A stretch of DNA of 64,000 bases from Micromonospora humi (GTDB taxonomy: Bacteria > Actinomycetota > Actinomycetes > Mycobacteriales > Micromonosporaceae). The translations under genes and the position numbers were made by a program. Below are positions 8,441 through 16,429 of the stretch, in pieces. Each line of letters begins with the position of its first letter. The stretch's first letter is position 1. Under the pieces are notes generated by a model that saw nothing but the letters and a program-made list of their open reading frames with translations, was not told the origin of the DNA and did no database searches. The stretch is from contig NZ_FMDM01000006.1 in assembly GCF_900090105.1 (NCBI RefSeq), forward strand, positions 124,001-188,000. The letters are read 5' to 3'.

Positions 8441-8514
8441 GCGATTTCCCCGACATCGGGACAGAGGCGAACAAGTTTCGCAACAATGGCGGTGCGGGTC
8501 ACCCCGTAACGGAC

Positions 8515-8551
8515 GGGCGGCCCCGGCGCGGTGCGAACGCCGGGGCCGCCC
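8515..8551. terminator. Bidirectional rho-independent-like terminator
   Basis: A perfect 14-bp GC stem (arms 8515-8528 and 8538-8551, 9-nt loop) lies between the convergent quinone reductase and acyl-CoA synthetase genes. There is no U-tract, as is common in actinobacteria. Confidence 0.75.
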
Positions 8552-8615
8552 TCTGGGAGGAATGTCCGTTGGAAACATGTTCCTACCCGTGTTGGCGACG
8601 GTACGCCGGAAAGTG

Positions 8616-10265
8616 TTACGGCGCGGTCAGTTCCCGCACCTCAAGGCCGCCGTCGGCGTAGCGGGAACGCACCACCTTCTTGTCGAACTTGCCGACGCTG
8701 GTCTTCGGCACCGCGTCGATGAACGCCCAGCGTTCCGGCAACTGCCACCGGGCCACCGAGCCGGCCAGGAAGTCCCGCAGCTCCTCGGCGGTCACCGAGG
8801 CGCCCTCGCGGACCACCACGGTGGCCAGTGGCCGCTCGTCCCACCGCTCGTCCGGCACGCCCACCACGCACGCCTCCAGCACCGCCGGATGGGCCATCAG
8901 GGCGTTCTCCAGCTCGACCGAGGAGATCCACTCGCCGCCCGACTTGATCACGTCCTTGGCGCGGTCGGTGAGCGTGATGTAGCCGTCCGGCGAGAGCATG
9001 CCGACGTCCCCGGTCCGCAGCCAGCCGTCCCGGAACTTCTCGGGGTCCGGCACGTCGTCGCCGACGTACCGGGCGGTCACCCACGGCCCGCGGACCTCCA
9101 GCTCACCCACGGACGTCCCGTCGGCGGGCAGCGGCTCACCCAGCGGGCCGACGATCCGCGCGGCCACCCCGGCCGGAACGCGGCCCTGGGTGTAGCGGTA
9201 GCGCCAGGCGTCGTCGCCGGTGGCGCCGGCCGGGGCGCGGGACACCGAGCCGAGCGGGGACATCTCGGTCATCCCCCAGGCGTGGATGACATCGATGTGG
9301 TGCCGGTCGTGGAACGCGTGCATCAGCGCCGGCGGGCAGGCCGAACCGCCGACGATCACCTCGGTCAACGAGGAGGTGTCCACGTCGTGGCCGTCCAGGT
9401 AGGCCAGCAGGTCGGTCCAGATGGTCGGCACCGCGCCGGCCAGCGTGGGCCGCTCGGCGGCGATCATCGCGGCGATCGGCTCGGCCTGGAGGAAGCGGTC
9501 CGGCATGATCAGCGAGGCGCCGGAGAGGAACGCCGCGTAGGGCAGACCCCAGGACATGGCGTGGAACATCGGCACGATGGCCAGCTCCCGGTCGCCCGGG
9601 CCGAGGCCGAAGCCCTCCGGCATGCAGACCTGGAGCGAGTGCAGATAGATCGAGCGGTGCGAGTAGGCCACGCCCTTGGGGTTGCCAGTGGTCCCGGAGG
9701 TGTAGCAGAGCGCCGCCGCGTCCCGCTCGTCCACCTCCGGCCAGTCGAAGACGTCCGGCCGGTCGGCCAGCAGCGCGTCCCAGTGGTGCACGGTGATCCG
9801 GTCGCCGGCCGCCGCCACCAGCGGGGCCGGGTCGCCGCCGCCGACCACCACCACGTGCCGCACCGTGGACAACTCGCCGATCACCCGGGCGAGCAGCGGG
9901 ATGAGCGTGCCGTCGACCAGCACCACCCGGTCCTCGGCGTGGTTGGCGATGTAGGCGACCTGGTCGGGGAAGAGCCGGAGGTTGAGCGTGTGCAGCACCG
10001 CGCCCATGCTCGGCACGGCGAAGTAGGCCACCAGGTGCTCGTTGTTGTTCCACATGAAGGTGGCGACCCGCTCGTCACCGGTCACGCCGCACTCGTCGCG
10101 CAGCGCGTGCGCCAGCCGGGCGGCGGCGCGGCCCACCTCCGCGTACGTCATCCGGCGGGGCTCGGCGCCGGTCCAGGTGACCACCTCCGCCGCGCCGTGC
10201 ACGGTGGAGCCGTGTTCGAGGATCCGGGAGACCTGGAGAGGGGCGTCCATCATCGTGCTACGCAT
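8616..10265 (-). CDS. Long/medium-chain acyl-CoA synthetase (AMP-forming)
   Basis: This 549-aa adenylate-forming enzyme would activate fatty acids to acyl-CoA through an acyl-adenylate. It has the P-loop YTSGTTGNPKGV, the A5 motif HAWGMTEMSPLG, A7 WLRTGDVG and A10 PKTSVGKFDKK, with the catalytic C-terminal Lys. The N-terminus (STMMDAPLQVSRILEHG) is typical of actinobacterial fatty-acyl-CoA ligases that open with a short 'M.STM.D' stretch. I took the ATG at 10265 because a TACGTT box ends 7 nt upstream, predicting a leaderless mRNA; in-frame ATGs at 10253 and 10250 are alternatives. Chain-length preference is not visible. Confidence 0.92.
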   Translation of the reverse strand: MRSTMMDAPLQVSRILEHGSTVHGAAEVVTWTGAEPRRMTYAEVGRAAARLAHALRDECGVTGDERVATFMWNNNEHLVAYFAVPSMGAVLHTLNLRLFPDQVAYIANHAEDRVVLVDGTLIPLLARVIGELSTVRHVVVVGGGDPAPLVAAAGDRITVHHWDALLADRPDVFDWPEVDERDAAALCYTSGTTGNPKGVAYSHRSIYLHSLQVCMPEGFGLGPGDRELAIVPMFHAMSWGLPYAAFLSGASLIMPDRFLQAEPIAAMIAAERPTLAGAVPTIWTDLLAYLDGHDVDTSSLTEVIVGGSACPPALMHAFHDRHHIDVIHAWGMTEMSPLGSVSRAPAGATGDDAWRYRYTQGRVPAGVAARIVGPLGEPLPADGTSVGELEVRGPWVTARYVGDDVPDPEKFRDGWLRTGDVGMLSPDGYITLTDRAKDVIKSGGEWISSVELENALMAHPAVLEACVVGVPDERWDERPLATVVVREGASVTAEELRDFLAGSVARWQLPERWAFIDAVPKTSVGKFDKKVVRSRYADGGLEVRELTAP

Positions 10266-10272
10266 GGGTAAC

Positions 10273-10278
10273 AACGTA
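10273..10278 (-). promoter_or_regulatory. Leaderless -10 box TACGTT for the acyl-CoA synthetase gene
   Basis: The minus-strand TACGTT ends 7 nt before the start at 10265, so transcription should begin at or next to the ATG. It lies back to back with the TAGATT box of the divergent NUDIX gene. Confidence 0.5.
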
Positions 10279-10337
10279 GTGTCGCCGTTCACACCAACGG
10301 AACCCCCGGAACGGCCGAGGCGGCCGGGAATGCTGCG

Positions 10338-10343
10338 TAGATT
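10338..10343 (+). promoter_or_regulatory. Leaderless -10 box TAGATT for the NUDIX gene
   Basis: TAGATT matches TANNNT and leaves exactly 6 nt before the GTG at 10350. No Shine-Dalgarno sequence is present. Confidence 0.55.
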
Positions 10344-10349
10344 GTCCGG

Positions 10350-10841
10350 GTGAGCATCTCGTGGGCCGACTCGTACGTCGGGCAGCTCCGCGCGCTGGCC
10401 GGTGACCGCACCCTGATGTTCGTCGGTGCCCGCGCCGTGGTGCGCGACAACGCCGCCCGGGTGCTGCTGATCCAACGCTCCGACAACGGCCAGTGGGCCC
10501 TGCCGGCCGGCGCCATGGAGCTGGGCGAGTCGATCGCCGACTGCGCGGTGCGGGAGGTCCGCGAGGAGACCGGCCTACGCGCGCTGCGGGTCAGCGCGTT
10601 CGCGCTCTACACCGGCCCGGACCGCACCCACACCAACATGTACGGGCACACCTACCAGGTCTTCACCACCGCGTTCCGGGTCGACGAGTGGGACGGGGAG
10701 CTGTCCCGGTTCACCGACGAGACCACCGACGCGGGCTTCTTCCACCCGGCGGAGTTCCCCACCCCGCTCTCGTCCAGCGTGCACGAGACGCTCGCCGACC
10801 TGGACGTCTTCGAGCAGACGAACCGCCTGATCCTGAAGTGA
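10350..10841 (+). CDS. NUDIX hydrolase
   Basis: This 163-aa pyrophosphohydrolase contains a complete NUDIX box, GAMELGESIADCAVREVRE followed by ETGL (about residues 51-73), with the metal-binding REXXEE glutamates intact. The N-terminal strand MFVGARAVVRDNAARVLLIQR is typical of the ADP-ribose/nucleotide-sugar subgroup. The substrate cannot be assigned. A GTG start directly behind a -10 box implies leaderless expression. The gene diverges from the acyl-CoA synthetase and converges with the DHA2 exporter across a gap holding an unusual palindromic element. Confidence 0.88.
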   Translation: MSISWADSYVGQLRALAGDRTLMFVGARAVVRDNAARVLLIQRSDNGQWALPAGAMELGESIADCAVREVREETGLRALRVSAFALYTGPDRTHTNMYGHTYQVFTTAFRVDEWDGELSRFTDETTDAGFFHPAEFPTPLSSSVHETLADLDVFEQTNRLILK

Positions 10842-10878
10842 CGCTGCTCCGGCAGGCGCACGGCGTGTCGTGGCGCTC

Positions 10879-10958
10879 GGCGTGTCGCGCCGCGAACAAC
10901 AACGCTCTTTTCAGCGGTATGACCCTGAGGCATAAATATGCCTCAGGGTCATACCGCT
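10879..10958 (+). repeat. Convergent-gap palindromic unit, copy 1
   Basis: GGCGTGTCGCGC (10879-10890) is followed by 22 non-conserved bases. A perfect 22-bp inverted repeat comes next (10913-10934 and 10937-10958, 2-nt centre). Its ends are AGCGGTATG and CATACCGCT and its centre is AT-rich. The same 12-mer, 22-nt spacing and palindrome ends occur in inverse orientation at 35530-35608. Both copies lie between convergent genes, so a role in bidirectional termination is likely. Confidence 0.7.
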
Positions 10959-11011
10959 CTTGAGTGGGCATCGTTCGCGGGCGCAGCGGGAGGCGCTATG
11001 CCCTGGACGTG

Positions 11012-11040
11012 GCCCGCTCCTGGACTGCGCAGGAACGGGC
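11012..11040 (-). terminator. Terminator of the DHA2 exporter gene
   Basis: An 11-bp stem with one G-U pair (arms 11012-11022 and 11030-11040, 7-nt loop) lies 18 nt downstream of the exporter stop on the minus strand. Confidence 0.5.
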
Positions 11041-11058
11041 GTCGCCGTCGCCGTCGCG

Positions 11059-12732
11059 TCAGAGCATCGTCTGCGACTTCGCCTCCATCTCGGCGGCGGC
11101 CTCGTCCTTCGACTCCTTCGGCAGCGGCTTGCCACCCGGAGCGGCGGCCTTACCGCCCAGCGGGTCGGCGCCGCCGGTGGCGCCCTGCGGGCCGGCGCCG
11201 CGCAGCTGGTGGTTCGGCATGGCCAGGGTGACCAGCACCGCCAGCACCGCGACCAGTCCGGTGGTCAGGAAGACCAGGTGCAGCGACTCGACGAACGAGG
11301 CCTGGATGGCGGCGCGCACCGGCCCGGGCAGGGCGAGGATCGTCGCCGGGTCGTTGATCGAGATGTTCTCCGTGCCGCCGGCCGCCACCGCCGCCCGCTG
11401 CCGCGGCGGGAGCTGGGCGAGCGCGCCGGGCAGCCGGTCCGCCAGCGCGGAGCTGAGCCGGGTGGACAGCACCGCGCCCAGGATCGCCACCCCGAACGAG
11501 CCGCCCAGCGACCGGAAGAACGTGGCCGAGGAGGTGCCGGCGCCCAGGTCGCGGACGTCCACCGCGTTCTGCACGGCCAGGATCAGCGACTGCATGCACA
11601 GGCCCAGCCCGACGCCGATCACCACCATGTAGCCGAACGCGAGCCAGAGCGACGTCTCCACCTGGAGCTGGCGGAACAGCAGCATGCCGGCCACCAGCAC
11701 CGCCGAGCCCACCACCGGGAACCACTTGTACCGGCCGATCCGACTCATCGCCCGGCCGGTCAGGATCGACGTGACGATGATGCCGGCCATCATCGGCAGC
11801 ATCAGCAGACCGCTGCGGGTCGGCGACGCGCCCTTGACGATCTGCAGGTAGAGCGGGATGAAGATGATCGACCCGAACATCACCAGGCCGAGCACGAAGC
11901 CGGCGGAGTTGGCCAGCGCGAACGTGCGGCTGCGGAACAGCCGCAGCGGCAGGATAGGCTCCCGGGTCCGGGCCTCCTGGAGCAGGAACGCCACCCCCAG
12001 CACCGCGCCGGCGACGAACAACCCGACGACCACCGCCGAGCCCCAGGCGTACGAGGTGCCGCCCCAGCTCAGCGCCAGCAGCAGGCAGCTCACGCCGACC
12101 ACCAGCAGCGCCGCGCCGATCCAGTCGACCGTGTGCTCGCGACGCTGGAACGGCACCAGCCGCATGACGTGCCAGCACACCACGATGGCGAGGATCGCCA
12201 GCGGCACGTTGAGGTAGAAGATCCAGCGCCAGTTGGTCTCCGCGAAGTAACCGCCGACCAGCGGGCCGGCCACCGACGACAGGCCGAACACCGCACCGAA
12301 CAGGCCCTGGTAGCGGCCTCGTTCCCGGGGCGGCACCACGTCCGAGATGATGACGAACGCCAGCGTCATCAGGCCACCCGCGCCGAGGCCCTGCACGCCT
12401 CGGGTGACGATCAACTGGGTCATGTCCTGCGAGAGCCCGGCCAGCAGCGAGCCGAGCAGGAACGCGCCGATCGAGAAGAGGAAGACCGGCCGGCGCCCGT
12501 ACAGGTCGGCCATCTTGCCGTACAGCGGCGTCGAGGCGGTCGACGCCAGCAGGTACGCGGTGACCACCCAGGAGTAGTGGTCGATGCCGCCCAGCTCGCC
12601 GACGATGGTGGGCAGCGCGGTGCCGACGATGGTCTGGTCGAGCGCGGCCAGCAGCATGCCGGTCATCAGACCGAACATCAGCAGGCGGATCTGGCGGGCG
12701 GGCAGGGCGGGACGGGCGGTCTGGGCGGTCAT
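11059..12732 (-). CDS. DHA2-family MFS drug exporter (EmrB/QacA type)
   Basis: This 557-aa transporter has about 14 hydrophobic segments. Motif D1-like LAALDQTIVGTALPTIVGEL is in helix 1 and motif A GKMADLYGRRPVFLFS follows helix 2. DHA2 proteins export lipophilic drugs in exchange for protons. The C-terminal 60 residues are hydrophilic and charged (KAAAPGGKPLPKESKDEAAA). The start is the ATG at 12732. The gene follows the PfpI gene on the same strand, but a strong hairpin lies between them, so it is probably transcribed on its own. No regulator is adjacent. Confidence 0.9.
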   Translation of the reverse strand: MTAQTARPALPARQIRLLMFGLMTGMLLAALDQTIVGTALPTIVGELGGIDHYSWVVTAYLLASTASTPLYGKMADLYGRRPVFLFSIGAFLLGSLLAGLSQDMTQLIVTRGVQGLGAGGLMTLAFVIISDVVPPRERGRYQGLFGAVFGLSSVAGPLVGGYFAETNWRWIFYLNVPLAILAIVVCWHVMRLVPFQRREHTVDWIGAALLVVGVSCLLLALSWGGTSYAWGSAVVVGLFVAGAVLGVAFLLQEARTREPILPLRLFRSRTFALANSAGFVLGLVMFGSIIFIPLYLQIVKGASPTRSGLLMLPMMAGIIVTSILTGRAMSRIGRYKWFPVVGSAVLVAGMLLFRQLQVETSLWLAFGYMVVIGVGLGLCMQSLILAVQNAVDVRDLGAGTSSATFFRSLGGSFGVAILGAVLSTRLSSALADRLPGALAQLPPRQRAAVAAGGTENISINDPATILALPGPVRAAIQASFVESLHLVFLTTGLVAVLAVLVTLAMPNHQLRGAGPQGATGGADPLGGKAAAPGGKPLPKESKDEAAAEMEAKSQTML

Positions 12733-12743
12733 CCCGCTTCCTA

Positions 12744-12776
12744 TCCCACCGGGGGCGGATCATGCCCCCGGTGGGA
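12744..12776 (-). terminator. Terminator downstream of the PfpI gene
   Basis: A perfect 13-bp stem (12744-12756 and 12764-12776, 7-nt loop) starts 12 nt after the PfpI stop codon on the minus strand, before the exporter gene. Confidence 0.65.
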
Positions 12777-12787
12777 CGTCGAGTTTT

Positions 12788-13345
12788 TCAGCGCGCGCCG
12801 TGCCGACCCTCGGCGAACTCCTCCACGATCTTGGCGCAGAACGCCGGCAGGTCGTCCGGCTTGCGGCTGCTGACCAGCCCGTTGTCGGTGACCACCTCCT
12901 GGTCCACCCAGTTGGCGCCGGCGTTGGTGAGGTCGGTGCGCAGGCTCGGCCAGGAGGTGATCGTGCGGCCGCGCACCACGTCCGCCTCGACCAGCGTCCA
13001 CGGGCCGTGGCAGATCACCCCGACCGGCTTGCCGGCGTCGAAGAACGACTTCACGAACCGGACCGCGTCCGGGTCGGTCCGCAGGAAGTCCGGGTTCGCC
13101 ACGCCGCCGGGCAGGACCAGAGCGTCGTACGCTCCGGCGTCCGCCTCCTTGGTGGTGACGTCGACCTGGTACTGCTTGCCGTGGTCCAGGTGGTTGAACG
13201 CCTGGATCGAGCCGGACTCGATGGAGACCAGCTCCACCTGGGCGCCGGCGTTCTCCACCGCCTCGCGAGGCGTGGTGTACTCGACCTCCTCGACGCCGTC
13301 GGCGGCCAGGAAGGCGATCCGCTTGCCCTGAAGTGTCGCTGCCAT
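12788..13345 (-). CDS. DJ-1/PfpI-family protein (type 1 glutamine amidotransferase-like)
   Basis: This 185-aa protein of the PfpI/YhbO group has the nucleophile elbow VICHGPWTL, with Cys followed by His, and the conserved Glu in DGVEEVEYTTPREA. Members act as deglycases, chaperones or peptidases in stress protection; the exact activity is disputed for the family and not visible here. The sequence LVSSRKPDDLPAFCAKIVEEF near the end matches YhbO-like proteins. The ATG at 13345 follows a GAGAGGAGAAG RBS. It diverges from the hldE-like gene. Confidence 0.88.
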   Translation of the reverse strand: MAATLQGKRIAFLAADGVEEVEYTTPREAVENAGAQVELVSIESGSIQAFNHLDHGKQYQVDVTTKEADAGAYDALVLPGGVANPDFLRTDPDAVRFVKSFFDAGKPVGVICHGPWTLVEADVVRGRTITSWPSLRTDLTNAGANWVDQEVVTDNGLVSSRKPDDLPAFCAKIVEEFAEGRHGAR

Positions 13346-13484
13346 GCTGCTTCTCCTCTCCGGGGTGTGTCTGGACGGTTCCCCCGGCCGATGCCCCGAA
13401 ACCGGACGCGACGGGTGGCCCCCGTCGCACCCGACCGCCGGCCGGCCAGGTTTGGCCGGGCGGCGCCGGGGGACCCGGAGGGGC

Positions 13485-15560
13485 ATGGCAGGAGCAGCGG
13501 CGGAAGAGCGCCGGCTGGCCACCGTGGTGGCGAGCTGGCAGGAGCGTCCCGTGCTGGTCATCGGCGACGCCATGCTGGACGAGTGGCGGTTCGCCGAGTC
13601 GGAGCGCCTCTGCCGGGAGGCCCCCGCGCCGGTCCTCACCCTGCGCCGCCGGATCTCCGCCGCCGGGGGCGCCGCGAACACCGCGGTCAACGTCGCCGCG
13701 CTCGGCGGCCGGGCCGCCCTGGTCGCCCCGGTCGGCGCCGACGTCGCCGGCGACGAGCTGCACGACTGCCTGGACCGGGCCGCGGTCTGGGACCGTACGG
13801 TGAGCCAGCCCGGCCGGCCCACCCCGGTCAAACGACGGATGCTCGCCGGCAACCAGATCCTGCTCCGGGAGGACTCCGGCGGTCCGGAGGACCCGCTCGA
13901 CGAAGACGGTGTGGCCCGCCTGCTGACCGCGCTGCACTGCGCCACCGAGGAGCTGCGGGCGGTGGCCGCCGGACGACCGGTCACGCTCGTGGTCTGCGAC
14001 TACGGCCTGGGTGCGCTGCCCTCGGCGGTACGCGCCTGGCTGGTCGCCAACCGCGACCGGTACGGCACGGTGGCCCTCGACGCGCACGACCTGGCCGACT
14101 GGCGCGGCCTCAACCCGACCGTGGTGACCCCCAGCTTCGCCGAGGCGACCCGGCTGCTGGCCCGCGCCGCCGCCGGCTTCGCCCAGGCCGAGCGGGGTGC
14201 CGTCGGTGGCGGCGGTGACCTGCACCTGGCCCATCCGGCGGATGCCGACGGCCCGTCCGAGCTGGTGGTCGGCACCGCGCCCGGCGGCGCCGGCGAACGC
14301 CCGACCGGCGCGACCGGCGGCCCGGCCCGCGCGACCGGCGGCCCGGGCGGCGGTGCGGGCGGCGGTCCGGGCGGCGGTGCGGGCGGCGGACCGGGCGGCG
14401 GCGCGGGCGGCGGACCGGGCGGCGGTCCAGCCGGCATGACCGGCGGACCGGCCGGCGGTCCAGCCGGCACGACCGGCGGTCCGGCCGGTGGTCCAGCCGG
14501 CACGACCGGCGGTCCGGCCGGCGGGCGGGCAGGCAGCCCGCATCCGGCGTCCGGGGCACCCACCGGCGACGTTGCCGGGCCCTCCGCGGCGTCCGGGCCG
14601 ACCGGCGAGCCGACGCCCGGCGAGGAGCGGGTGGCGTTGACCGGGAACGGGCTCAGCGTCACCGGCACCGGGGTGACCGTGAGCGCGTCGGCCGGCGAGG
14701 GTGTGGACCGGGCCGTGCTGGCCGAGTCGCGCCTGTCCGAGCTGCGCGCGCACACCGGCGCGGACGTGGTGGCGGTGACCCTGGACACCGAGGGCGCGGT
14801 GGTCGGCGGCGCCGACGGCTCACCCCGGCGCAGCCACAGCACCCCGGTCCCGGCCAGCCACGCCGTCGGCGCCGGTGACGCGTACCTGGCGGCGATGACG
14901 CTGGCGCTCGCCGCCGAGGCCGGCCTGCCGACCGCGGCGCAGCTCGCCCAGCTCGCCGCCACCATCACCGTGGCCGACACCGGCACCTGCGTGTGCCGGC
15001 GGGAGGACCTGCTCGCCGCGCTGGGCACCGCCGGTGAGGAGGCCGGGCACCCGGCCCTGGTCGGCGCCGAGGAGCTGACCGCGCTCGTCACCGAGCACCG
15101 CGCGGCGGGCCGGTCGGTGGTGTTCACCAACGGCTGTTTCGACGTGCTGCACCCGGGCCACGTCCGCTACCTGACGCAGGCCCGCGCGCTCGGCGACCTG
15201 CTGATCGTGGCGGTCAACTCGGACGGCAGCGTACGGCGACTCAAGGGCCAGGACCGGCCGGTCAACCCGGTCGAGGACCGCACCGCGCTGCTGGCGGCGC
15301 TGGCCTGCGTCGACCACGTGGTGATCTTCGAGGAGGACTCGCCGGTCCGGCTGATCGAGGCGGTCCGCCCGGACGTCTACGTCAAGGGCGGCGACTACCC
15401 GCCGGAGATGGTGCCGGAGGCACCGCTGGTACGCCGCCTCGGCGGCCAGGTGCGCACGCTCGGCTACGTGCCGGACCGCTCCACCTCGGCGATCATCGAC
15501 CGCATCCGCGCCCAGTCGCACCAGCACGGCCCCACCGTCGGCGAGAGCAGGCCGGCGTGA
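13485..15560 (+). CDS. hldE: Bifunctional heptose-7-phosphate kinase/heptose-1-phosphate nucleotidyltransferase with large low-complexity insert
   Basis: This 691-aa fusion has a PfkB-type kinase domain (start VLVIGDAMLDEW, glycine region AAGGAANTAVNVAALGG, catalytic AVGAGDAYLAA near residue 463). A C-terminal cytidylyltransferase-like domain follows (FTNGCFDVLHPGHVRYL near 547, HPGH motif intact). HldE makes ADP- or GDP-linked D-glycero-manno-heptose. Canonical HldE is about 470-480 aa. The excess here is mainly a Gly/Pro/Ala/Thr-rich insert at about residues 250-395, within the kinase half and before GAGD. The ATG at 13485 has GGAGGGG just upstream. The next gene starts in a 4-nt overlap (GTGA), so hldE and the GT2 form an operon. 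Confidence 0.9.
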   Translation: MAGAAAEERRLATVVASWQERPVLVIGDAMLDEWRFAESERLCREAPAPVLTLRRRISAAGGAANTAVNVAALGGRAALVAPVGADVAGDELHDCLDRAAVWDRTVSQPGRPTPVKRRMLAGNQILLREDSGGPEDPLDEDGVARLLTALHCATEELRAVAAGRPVTLVVCDYGLGALPSAVRAWLVANRDRYGTVALDAHDLADWRGLNPTVVTPSFAEATRLLARAAAGFAQAERGAVGGGGDLHLAHPADADGPSELVVGTAPGGAGERPTGATGGPARATGGPGGGAGGGPGGGAGGGPGGGAGGGPGGGPAGMTGGPAGGPAGTTGGPAGGPAGTTGGPAGGRAGSPHPASGAPTGDVAGPSAASGPTGEPTPGEERVALTGNGLSVTGTGVTVSASAGEGVDRAVLAESRLSELRAHTGADVVAVTLDTEGAVVGGADGSPRRSHSTPVPASHAVGAGDAYLAAMTLALAAEAGLPTAAQLAQLAATITVADTGTCVCRREDLLAALGTAGEEAGHPALVGAEELTALVTEHRAAGRSVVFTNGCFDVLHPGHVRYLTQARALGDLLIVAVNSDGSVRRLKGQDRPVNPVEDRTALLAALACVDHVVIFEEDSPVRLIEAVRPDVYVKGGDYPPEMVPEAPLVRRLGGQVRTLGYVPDRSTSAIIDRIRAQSHQHGPTVGESRPA
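14290..14545 (+). repeat. In-frame GC-rich tandem repeats inside hldE
   Basis: Degenerate 9-24-bp units encode runs such as GGPGGGAGG and GGPAGGPAGTT. They are in frame and interrupt the kinase domain without a stop. The array looks like recent slippage expansion. Confidence 0.8.
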
Positions 15561-16429
15561 CCCGACCGCTCGACCCGGGCGCGCCCGAGCAGTTCCGCCA
15601 CCCCCGGCGGGTCGACGTGCTGATCCCCACCCGCAACCGGCCGGCCGAGCTGGCGGTCACCCTGTCCGGGCTGGCCGCCCAGGAGGGCGTACCCGGGTTC
15701 GGGGTGGTGGTCAGCGACCAGTCCGACGGTGACCCCGCGTACGCGCACCCGGCGGCGGCCACCATGGTCCGAGCCCTGCGCCACCGCGGGCACCCGGTGC
15801 TGCTGACCCGGCGGCTGCCCCGGCGCGGGCTGGCCGAGCACCGTTCCTACCTGCTGGCGCAGTCGACCGCCCACGCGGTGCTCTGCCTCGACGACGACGT
15901 GTGGCTGGAGCCGGGCAGCCTGTCCCGGCTGGTCGGCGCGCTGGACGAGCTGGGCTGCGGGTTCGTCGGCAACGCGGTGCACGGCCTCTCCTACGCCGAC
16001 GACGTCCGCCCGGACACGCACCGGCACTACGAGGAGTGGGCGGGCCGCCCGGAACCGGAGCGGATCCGCCCGGACACGCCGGAGTGGCACCGGGCGTCGA
16101 TCCACCCGGCGGCGAACCTGCTGCACGTCACCGAGAAGCTGGCGCTGCCGGCGGGCGCCTGGCGGGCGTACAAGATCTCCTGGATCGGCGGCTGCGTGCT
16201 CTACGACCGGGCCAAGCTGGTCGACGCCGGCGGTTTCGACTTCTGGGAGCGGCTGCCCGAGCGGCACCAGGGCGAGGACGTGGCCGCCCAGCTCGCGGTG
16301 CTGGAGCGCCACGGCGGCGCCGGCGTGCTGCCCAGCGGCGCCTATCACCTGGAGTCGCCGACCACGGTCACCGAGCGCGACGTGGAGGCGTGGGAGGTCG
16401 TGCTCAACGAGTCGAACGCAGAGGTGTGA
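15557..16429 (+). CDS. Family 2 glycosyltransferase
   Basis: This 290-aa GT-A fold transferase has the opening strand VDVLIPTRNRPAEL and the metal/nucleotide-sugar-binding triad in AVLCLDDDVWLEPGSL. A second acidic cluster is in RHQGEDVAAQLAVLE. It lacks membrane segments, so it probably acts on a cytosolic or membrane-surface acceptor. Translational coupling to hldE by a GTGA overlap suggests it uses or extends a heptose-containing glycan. Its last 26 bases overlap the end of the convergent GT9 gene. Donor and acceptor are unknown. Confidence 0.87.
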   Translation: MTRPLDPGAPEQFRHPRRVDVLIPTRNRPAELAVTLSGLAAQEGVPGFGVVVSDQSDGDPAYAHPAAATMVRALRHRGHPVLLTRRLPRRGLAEHRSYLLAQSTAHAVLCLDDDVWLEPGSLSRLVGALDELGCGFVGNAVHGLSYADDVRPDTHRHYEEWAGRPEPERIRPDTPEWHRASIHPAANLLHVTEKLALPAGAWRAYKISWIGGCVLYDRAKLVDAGGFDFWERLPERHQGEDVAAQLAVLERHGGAGVLPSGAYHLESPTTVTERDVEAWEVVLNESNAEV

